From positions 1 through 43,400 of the IMG/VR virus record IMGVR_UViG_3300049491_000362: a stretch of DNA of 43,400 nt, one strand, 5' to 3'. Under the pieces are notes generated by a model. The model searched no databases, was not told where the DNA came from, and saw only the letters and a list, made by a program, of their open reading frames with translations. Shown here in pieces: positions 37,283 through 43,400 of the stretch (position 1 is its first letter; the number at the start of each line of letters is the position of its first letter). This DNA is from a virus. Both the position numbers and the translations under genes were made by a program.

Positions 37283-39403
37283 ATGGCCGAATACGACTCC
37301 AGCATCACAGCGCACATCGGCGGGGACTACTCCGGCTTATCCGCTGCCATCACGGGCGCGGAGGGCGAGGTGAAGGCGCTCGACGGTAAGTTTGCGGAAC
37401 TAGGGAAGAACATAAACCAAATCCCTCAGGAGTTCGCGGAGCAGAACAAGAAGGCAATGGCGCAGCTTCAGACGGGCGAGGAGCGGCTTGCGGAGTATCG
37501 TGAGAAGACGGCATTCAGCCGGATGACCGACGAACAGAAGCTTGCGGTGCTTCGGTCGCAGGGCATGAGCCTGCTTGGGAAAATAAACAGCATCGAAGGT
37601 GAGACGGTGGAAAAGGTGGCGCTTCGGCTTCAGCTGGAAAAGAAGAAGACGGAAATTTATGACCTCAATGAGAGCGTGCAGCAAAAGGGGCTGGCGACGC
37701 AGAGGGAAAGCACGGCGGAAACGGCAGACCACACGAAGAAGGCGACGGGACTTCACGGCGTAGTTGAGAGCCTCAAGAAGGGATTCAAGGACATGGGAAT
37801 ATCGCTTCAGGGCGCAGGCATCGGCGTTGCGCTCGCGGGCTTCGTTTCGCTCGGCAAGCAGGCAATCGACCAAGCGCAGCAGCAGCGGGCGGAGTGGGAG
37901 AAGATTGGAAAACCAATTGATGCGGCGACGCGCTCAATTGCGATGTTTGGCGACTCAATCGACACCATCAAAAAAGGTGCGATTACTTCAGTCGGATTTA
38001 TTCTGAGCGGGTGGACGCAAATCGGTGAAGTGATTGGTTCGTCGATCAATCGCCTTCTCGGAGTCACCGAGGCGCAAGAGAATATCGCCGCAGCAACGGA
38101 AAAAGGAGTTGAGGCAGCCGTAAAACGCCGCGACGCGATCCTCGCCGAAAAGATGGACGTCGAGAAGATACACGCCGCGCAGCAGGCGATGAACGCAGCC
38201 CAAAAGGATTACGCCGACTCCAAGAAGAACGCGCAGGACAAGCACAACGCTCTACTCGCCGACGAAATCGCACTCATCGGGAAAATCAATGTGCACAAGG
38301 CGGCAGGTTTGAATCCCATCGCGCTTGAAAAGGAACTGCTCGAAAAGAAGCGGGCCGTCTACGAATCCACCATTGCGCTGATCGAGTTGGAAGCGGGCAA
38401 GCGTATTGCAGCGATTCAGGCAGCGGGCCAACTCGACATTACGATGGGGGAGAAGTCGAAAACGATCCTGAAAGAGCGGGCCGAGTTGGAGGACGAATAC
38501 CGCAAGATGGTTGAGCAGACCACGGCCACGAGCGAACATTCTCAAAAAGTGCTTGTGGCAATCGAGGCGAACAAGACCGCCGAGCTGAAGCTTCAAAGAG
38601 AATATCAATCGTCCATCAAGCTGGAGGGCGCGGAATACGAGACTCTGCTGAAGCTCCAACTAAAGGGACTCAACCGACTGACCGACGAGGAAAAGTTTCA
38701 GCTGCAAATTCTCCAACTCAAGACGCGTGAGAAGGGAATCGAGAAGCAGATTGAAGACGCCATCGCCGCGATCCGCGTGAAGGCGCCAGCCGACGTAACA
38801 CAGAAAGAAAAGGACGTGCTGCGCGAATTGGAGCGGCAGAAGGAAGTCGTCGAGAAGCTGATTGCAGCCAAGATGACCGAAGCCGACGCAGCGAAGAACG
38901 TGCAGTTGCCGGCCGAGGAAGCACTCACCACGGAAGCAGAAAAGCGGCTCGCCGTGGAAAAGAAGATTGTCGAAACGAAGAACGGCGGGCTTGCCGGCTA
39001 CTCGTCCGCCTTCTCCGGTGGCCAGACGCAGCCGCAGAATATGTCCACGACGATGCTGCAAGGGCTAGTCGCCAAGCAGGACGCTATCCTCAACGCTGTG
39101 GACTCTACTGGTCGGCAGGTGAAGGACGCGACGCTGGCGCACGGTGACTATTACGCGAAGTATGCGGCCGAGTCGCTCCGCACGTCCTACCAATCGGAAC
39201 TGAACCTTCGCAAAGAGATCCAAGACTACGGAAAGCGCATGGGCGACGTTGCCGCGGTGATGAAATACGGTGACGCGCAAACCTCCCGCGCGTTTAACGG
39301 CTTCGTGTCAGTTGCCGAGCAGACCAACACGATGCTCCAAAAGATTTCACAACAGCTCACGTCCTCGGGCATCTTCAAGCCTTCTGGAATCAACGGAACG
39401 TAA
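37283..39403 (+). CDS. Tape measure protein
   Basis: 706 residues, mostly coiled coil (Q/E/K/A rich), with one hydrophobic stretch GAGIGVALAGFVSLGKQAID (about 173-192). Begins MAEYDSSITAHIGGDYSGLS, similar to phage tape-measure starts. Length would suit a tail of modest size (about 0.15 nm per residue gives roughly 100 nm, as a rule of thumb). Follows the chaperone with one base between stop and start. Confident. Confidence 0.82.
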   Translation: MAEYDSSITAHIGGDYSGLSAAITGAEGEVKALDGKFAELGKNINQIPQEFAEQNKKAMAQLQTGEERLAEYREKTAFSRMTDEQKLAVLRSQGMSLLGKINSIEGETVEKVALRLQLEKKKTEIYDLNESVQQKGLATQRESTAETADHTKKATGLHGVVESLKKGFKDMGISLQGAGIGVALAGFVSLGKQAIDQAQQQRAEWEKIGKPIDAATRSIAMFGDSIDTIKKGAITSVGFILSGWTQIGEVIGSSINRLLGVTEAQENIAAATEKGVEAAVKRRDAILAEKMDVEKIHAAQQAMNAAQKDYADSKKNAQDKHNALLADEIALIGKINVHKAAGLNPIALEKELLEKKRAVYESTIALIELEAGKRIAAIQAAGQLDITMGEKSKTILKERAELEDEYRKMVEQTTATSEHSQKVLVAIEANKTAELKLQREYQSSIKLEGAEYETLLKLQLKGLNRLTDEEKFQLQILQLKTREKGIEKQIEDAIAAIRVKAPADVTQKEKDVLRELERQKEVVEKLIAAKMTEADAAKNVQLPAEEALTTEAEKRLAVEKKIVETKNGGLAGYSSAFSGGQTQPQNMSTTMLQGLVAKQDAILNAVDSTGRQVKDATLAHGDYYAKYAAESLRTSYQSELNLRKEIQDYGKRMGDVAAVMKYGDAQTSRAFNGFVSVAEQTNTMLQKISQQLTSSGIFKPSGINGT

Positions 39404-39415
39404 CCACGCACGCAC

Positions 39416-41767
39416 ATGGGCCAATCATTCGACGGCAGTTTCACGGCAGCGGTGCAACACGGCACTAAGCAAATCAGCCTGCCGCTTCAGCACGACGGCA
39501 ATTTTTACGCGACGTGCGTGAAGCGCAATTACATCGCGGCGCCGGCGTCGGGCTACGAGCCGATCATCGGGCAGCGCACGGCCTACACCGCGCTCTTGAA
39601 GTATTCCGACGACCTCTCAAACGCCGTGTGGACAAAGGCCGCGAGCACGGGCACCGCGAGCGCCGGCACCGACCCCGAGGGCGGCACGACGGCAACGAAG
39701 CTCGCAGAGGACAACACCAACGCCGCGCACAATGCGTCACAGGTGATGACCGTAGCAGCCGGCGCGCTGTCCTTCGGCGTGCTGGCAAAGGCCGCAGAGC
39801 GCACGCAATTCCGCCTCCGCATCTACAACGCCACGGACGGCTCGCTTGGCTCGACGGTGTTCAATCTCTCGACGGGAGCTATCACGAGCGGCACGGGCGC
39901 AATCAAGAAACTCCTGAACGGCTGGTATTGGTGCAGCGTGCAGACGACACCCACCGTGACCAACTCCACCGCGTTCATTGACCTCACCAACGACGGCAGC
40001 ACGTTCAGCTACACGGGCACGACGGGCAGCGGCGTCTTGCTCTGGCGAGCGACGGCCTACCTTGCCGCCGCCATCGGTCCCGCCGTAGCCACTACGTCGG
40101 TCACGCGGGCCGTAACGTCGCCCGCTGTCGATCCTGACGACCCGCTGGCGTTCCTCGTGGACGAAATGGAGCCTGACGCTTCCACGCTGGAGCTTGGTGT
40201 GGCACGATGGGGGCGGGAATACGCCAACGTGCCGGCGGAAATCACGGTTCCGACCTCCGTGCAACTCACGAAACCTTCGCTCACTGGAACTTTCCCGCAA
40301 GTTTTCGGGAGCTATCGGTTGTTTCAGCCCGACACGACGTTGATCCAGTATGATGCCTATACGGCGCAGACAGTAATAAGCGATAGCGGTGCACCGTCGC
40401 TCACTCCCACGGGCGGAACCTACACCCTGACATTTGGTGGTTATACTACCGGAGCCATCGCCTACAACGCCGTAGCCGCGACGGTGCAAACTGCCCTGAA
40501 TGCGCTGACCTCGTTCACTGACCGGGGTAGCTGCGTTGTTACGGGTTCTTACACGGCCGGTTTTACTATAACATTCAATAGCTACGCCCAAATCACGATC
40601 AATACCGGCTCGCTCACCGGCGGAACCATCACGGCACCCGTCTCGCTCACGAATGGCGGCTATACCCAGATAGTGCCGGCATACCTCGGGCCGTTTCCCT
40701 ACGTGCTGACGGGGGGCGTGGATACCTCGGCGATTACAAATGGTGATGGAGGCTACGGGCTCGGCTCTAGTTTCGGGTATTACAACGGTAAATACATTGA
40801 TGTTTATCTCGGCGGAAATGGTGGAGCCACGGGAGGATCATTCACCATTTCGACCTACGCAACAACCTCCGGTCCTATCGCCTACAATGATAGCTTCGCA
40901 ACGATTGGGGCCACGCTCAATGCAATGGGTATCGGCAATTGCACCGTCGGCGCTCACCCGAGCTGGCCGGGCGATACCCAGCCGCTCAATTCCGGTGCGA
41001 TCCGATTCCGCATAACCTGCACGTCAGGCGCGGTCACGGGCGGCACATTCACCATGACCGCTTTTGGCAGCACAACAGCCGCCATTGCCCACAACGCCAC
41101 ATCCGCGACAGTTCAGGCGGAGCTCAATGCGCTCTCGGCCGTCGCGAATCGCGGAAACTGCATCGTGTCCGGCCACCTAACGGCCGGATTTACAATCGAA
41201 TTTGCGAATGCGGTAATGACCGGCGCGGCCGGTTCGCTCACGCCGACGAGTAGCATTTCGCTTTCCCTCTCCGATGGGACGATTGGCCGCATCCAATCAT
41301 ATACGCTCGCGAGCACCACGGCAACGCGCGATCTCTACGTTCCCGATCACGGATTAGTCATCGGGAATGTGTTATACGTGCGCAGCGGCTCAACCTATTA
41401 CTCAGCTATCGAGACATTCACCGTGCCGAGTGAAAACATAATCCGGCTCAATGTGTTTGCCTCGTCCTCCTACGTCGCCGCCGGCACTATCACCGAGGTC
41501 GGCAAGCGCACGAAGCAATCATACGCGCCCGGCCTCGCATCACTGCGCGCGAGCCGCGTCACCGACTACTACTTGCCCGGTCTTACGCTCGGCATCGCTA
41601 CGGCCTCGGACATTGTAGTCCCGGCCAATCAAAGCGACGGCGCGGCGTTCCTCGAAGCGGTGTTTGCCGGCTCTGGCACGATCAATTACGCCGTTGGGGA
41701 CCTTGCCTTTTGGCGCGGTCCGATTCTCTCCGTCGCAAAAACCACGCTTAACGCCGCCGACGTGTAA
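39416..41767 (+). CDS. Large beta-repeat minor tail protein
   Basis: 783 residues. An N-terminal tail-tip-like part, a jelly-roll-like domain (YSDDLSNAVWTKAA ... NGWYWCSVQ), then three related modules starting near residues 332, 472 and 541 with GG(T/S)(Y/F)T(L/I/M)..., ...IAYNAVAATVQTALNAL and TAGFTI(T/E)F. These Ig-like repeats resemble those of phage tails and of surface proteins in Planctomycetes and Verrucomicrobia. Probably tail tip or fibre base; it stands in for the usual lambda L/K/I/J set, which was not found. Confidence 0.68.
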   Translation: MGQSFDGSFTAAVQHGTKQISLPLQHDGNFYATCVKRNYIAAPASGYEPIIGQRTAYTALLKYSDDLSNAVWTKAASTGTASAGTDPEGGTTATKLAEDNTNAAHNASQVMTVAAGALSFGVLAKAAERTQFRLRIYNATDGSLGSTVFNLSTGAITSGTGAIKKLLNGWYWCSVQTTPTVTNSTAFIDLTNDGSTFSYTGTTGSGVLLWRATAYLAAAIGPAVATTSVTRAVTSPAVDPDDPLAFLVDEMEPDASTLELGVARWGREYANVPAEITVPTSVQLTKPSLTGTFPQVFGSYRLFQPDTTLIQYDAYTAQTVISDSGAPSLTPTGGTYTLTFGGYTTGAIAYNAVAATVQTALNALTSFTDRGSCVVTGSYTAGFTITFNSYAQITINTGSLTGGTITAPVSLTNGGYTQIVPAYLGPFPYVLTGGVDTSAITNGDGGYGLGSSFGYYNGKYIDVYLGGNGGATGGSFTISTYATTSGPIAYNDSFATIGATLNAMGIGNCTVGAHPSWPGDTQPLNSGAIRFRITCTSGAVTGGTFTMTAFGSTTAAIAHNATSATVQAELNALSAVANRGNCIVSGHLTAGFTIEFANAVMTGAAGSLTPTSSISLSLSDGTIGRIQSYTLASTTATRDLYVPDHGLVIGNVLYVRSGSTYYSAIETFTVPSENIIRLNVFASSSYVAAGTITEVGKRTKQSYAPGLASLRASRVTDYYLPGLTLGIATASDIVVPANQSDGAAFLEAVFAGSGTINYAVGDLAFWRGPILSVAKTTLNAADV

Positions 41768-41779
41768 CCGCCTACGCCC

Positions 41780-41986
41780 ATGTCACAACTCGTCACGCCT
41801 CCGTCTGGTGAATACCTACGATGGGTCATCGAACATCCCGAGCAGGTAGCGGCCTACCTCGAAACCGTGCGCGCTCTCCAGAACCTCACGATAACCGTGA
41901 ACTACGTTGCCACCAAGCCCACAGGAACGCGCCAATATGCCGTGCGAGTGGGACCGCAAAACGCAGTCGTTGCCATCACCGTGTAG
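41780..41986 (+). CDS. Unknown small protein after the tail genes
   Basis: 68 residues: helical start (PSGEYLRWVIEHPEQVAAYLE) and a beta end (LTITVNYVATKPTGTRQYAV). Last gene of the tail series. Function unknown. Confidence 0.5.
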   Translation: MSQLVTPPSGEYLRWVIEHPEQVAAYLETVRALQNLTITVNYVATKPTGTRQYAVRVGPQNAVVAITV

Positions 41987-42042
41987 CAAAGTTTGCAACC
42001 GCGTAGTTGACTATTGAGCACAGATCGTCGTGACATTGGGCC
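41987..42042 (+). promoter_or_regulatory. Candidate promoter before the DNA-binding gene
   Basis: TTGACT at 42007, and GTCGTGACA at 42027, precede the ATG. TTGACT is a good -35 element but no convincing -10 follows. The GTCGTGACA copy is shared with the glycan island leader, so the two units may be co-regulated. Confidence 0.35.
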
Positions 42043-42555
42043 ATGCCCAAACCGTCAGACTCAGGAGCCGCCAACGTCACGGCCCTTGACTATGCCACGC
42101 GCACCGTGCACGCGCCCGAACAGGCCGCGCAAACTTCCGACGATAGCGAAGTAGTCAACACCCTGCGCGAGTTGACGGACTATTTCGGAGCGCCGGCCAT
42201 CATCGCCGCCTGCGATCACCTGAACATCACGGCAACATCCGCCTCAGCCCACAGCGAAACCGTCCTGCAAACGCTCCGCGCCTTCGCCTCGCTGATAATC
42301 GACAGCGACCGCCCGAAGCTCACGGGCCAACTCGTCGGCAAGCTCGCTCAACTGGAGCTAGCCACGGGCAAGCGCCTACGCCTCGCCGACCTCGCCCGCG
42401 CCGAGGGCATCACCAAGCAGGCCGTCAGCAAGCGCCTCGCACTCTACGCCGCCCGCCTCAATCTCCCACGCCCCGACTCCACCGAAGCCGCACGCGCCTC
42501 CCACCGTGCAATGAACCGCCGCAACTATGGCCCCTCACACGCACCACCAGCTTGA
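42043..42555 (+). CDS. HTH DNA-binding protein
   Basis: 170 residues; the C-terminal region LRLADLARAEGITKQAVSKR is a clear helix-turn-helix (ADLARAEGITKQAVSKR), followed by a basic tail. The N-terminal half is helical. The gene is adjacent to the terminase end of the genome and might be a late regulator or packaging-site binder. Its 3' end overlaps the next gene by 29 bases. Confidence 0.62.
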   Translation: MPKPSDSGAANVTALDYATRTVHAPEQAAQTSDDSEVVNTLRELTDYFGAPAIIAACDHLNITATSASAHSETVLQTLRAFASLIIDSDRPKLTGQLVGKLAQLELATGKRLRLADLARAEGITKQAVSKRLALYAARLNLPRPDSTEAARASHRAMNRRNYGPSHAPPA

Positions 42556-43294
42556 GCTACTCACCGAGAGCATTCGCCTACCCGCGCCCGCCCTCGCCCG
42601 CGTAACGGTCAATGGTTTGGACATTGACCCCACTACCTCCGAAGCCGACCTCATGGCAATAGGGGGGCGGCTGTTCGCCATCCGCTCTTGGACCAAGTGG
42701 GCTCTCGGTAGCGTATTCGCAGCCATGATGAGGGCTCGACCCCACCCCGACCAACGCAACCACTCGGGGGAGTTTGACACTGGGTGGGTGTCCGATTTTG
42801 CCACGGCCCATCATCTCGACCCAAAAGAGCGTCGTGAAATGCTGGGGGTAGTGCTTTTCTACCGGGGTGCATCGCCAACACCGGGGCTATCATTCGAGCA
42901 CCACCGGGAAGCGATGTGGGGGGCGGCAGAGGCAACAACCGGGGGCGGTGACGAAGCAGGGGCGGCAACAACCGGGGCGCGGGGGCGTAGCGCGAGGGCG
43001 GGAGCGTCACCACTGGCCACCGCCTGCGCCTACCTCACCCGCGCCGAGACCGACCAGCTCACCGTAACCAAGCTTCGTGCCGAGATCCGCAGCACGCAAC
43101 GCACGACACCAGTCGAGCAACGCGACCTTGCCTTCGCCCCTTACGCCGTAGTCTTCGACTTCCGCCGATTCGCCGCCCGCGAGATGCAGACAATCGACAA
43201 GCTCACGCCCGAACGCGCTCGCCTCGTCCTCGCCGACCTCGGAAGCGAAACGCTCGCCTATCTCGACGCGCTCCGCTCCGTCGCCGCGCGGTAA
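42527..43294 (+). CDS. Unknown protein with LSFEHH motif
   Basis: 255 residues. GGRLFAIRSWTKWALGSVFA and LSFEHHREAM resemble a phage/plasmid group with an LS..HH..VA pattern. A middle segment (about 130-165) is low complexity, encoded by G-rich repeats, and separates it from a helical C-terminus (LTVTKLRAEIRSTQ ... ERARLVLADLGSETLAYLD). DNA-binding or regulatory role suggested by position before the terminase; family uncertain. Confidence 0.5.
   Translation: MAPHTHHQLELLTESIRLPAPALARVTVNGLDIDPTTSEADLMAIGGRLFAIRSWTKWALGSVFAAMMRARPHPDQRNHSGEFDTGWVSDFATAHHLDPKERREMLGVVLFYRGASPTPGLSFEHHREAMWGAAEATTGGGDEAGAATTGARGRSARAGASPLATACAYLTRAETDQLTVTKLRAEIRSTQRTTPVEQRDLAFAPYAVVFDFRRFAAREMQTIDKLTPERARLVLADLGSETLAYLDALRSVAAR
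42661..42985 (+). repeat. Cluster of G-tracts with direct repeat
   Basis: At least ten runs of four or more G occur in about 320 bases, including two copies of GGCAACAACCGGGG (42931 and 42964). All lie on the coding strand of the LSFEHH gene. The run spacing would allow G-quadruplexes in the DNA or mRNA. Confidence 0.55.
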
Positions 43295-43400
43295 TTCTCC
43301 GATGCCTCGCCAAACGCCAACCGTTGCGATTCTAGCCACTCTGCCATGCGGTGAGGGTGGACCTCCCCTGGTCAAAGGAATCTTTTAGAAACGCAAAGGA
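43295..43400. other. Unassigned end of window
   Basis: About 105 bases with no gene. GAGG...CCTC gives a weak hairpin. If the window is a circular or permuted genome, this segment would be the leader of the terminase genes at the start. Confidence 0.35.

Noticed and set aside
37200-37290. Programmed frameshift between tail chaperone ORFs
   Set aside because: No second chaperone frame or slippery heptamer leading into one was visible before the tape measure gene.
39737-40591. 284-codon - strand frame
   Set aside because: It lies antisense to the large tail protein, is R/G rich, and has no start signal or domain.
1-43400. tRNA genes, CRISPR arrays and a site-specific integrase
   Set aside because: Looked for cloverleaf ends, spaced direct repeats and tyrosine/serine recombinase motifs by eye; none was convincing.

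Overview
The window looks like an essentially complete, or nearly complete, genome of a tailed double-stranded DNA phage. It is siphovirus-like, because it encodes a tape measure protein, a tail tube candidate and a lambda-type portal. Gene density and GC content are high, genes often overlap by 1-4 bases (ATGA or TGATG), and Shine-Dalgarno sequences are few. A candidate unimolecular spanin with a lipobox points to a Gram-negative host; the sequence alone does not settle which one. I see no tyrosine or serine integrase, no tRNA and no CRISPR array.

Layout. (1) 0-12 kb, + strand: terminase small and large subunits, a gpW-like connector, a lambda-type portal, two paralogous tail-fibre proteins, a glycine-rich adhesin-like protein, small virion candidates, a signal-peptidase-fold protein, a u-spanin candidate and two unknowns. 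(2) 12-21.1 kb, - strand: a tightly coupled early operon with an HNH endonuclease, a SWIM-type zinc protein, an HTH protein, an SNF2 helicase-DNA methylase fusion, a 3'-5' exonuclease, an SSB-like protein with the DDGDVPF acidic tail, and many small unknowns. A 38-bp near-perfect palindrome lies at its upstream end. (3) 21.6-26.3 kb, + strand: a run of short ORFs separated by eleven related imperfect palindromes that have the architecture of integron attC sites (R'', L'', variable loop, L', R'). I interpret this as a gene-cassette array without an integrase (CALIN-like) inside a phage genome; one cassette encodes a C5-cytosine methyltransferase-like protein. (4) 26.8-29.3 kb, + strand: prohead protease with a scaffold-like tail, decoration protein and major capsid protein, ending in a strong terminator. 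(5) 29.4-34.7 kb, + strand: a translationally coupled island encoding a double GT-A glycosyltransferase, two small membrane proteins, a heptosyltransferase-like GT-B protein, the pyrimidine and pyrophosphate halves of a minimal TPP enzyme, and an MDR alcohol dehydrogenase of the type seen in polysaccharide clusters. (6) 34.7-43.3 kb, + strand: head-tail completion, tail tube, tail chaperone, tape measure, a large beta-repeat tail protein and two DNA-binding or unknown proteins that lead back toward the terminase.

How it fits together: the structural genes are split, with portal and protease/capsid about 22 kb apart, and the early operon and cassette array occupy the gap. Five genes (four of them structural) are preceded by a recurring TTGACGC hairpin element 19-22 nt upstream of the start codon. 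The two most unusual systems are the attC-like cassette array and the glycan/TPP/dehydrogenase island; both functional readings are inferences from motifs and gene order.
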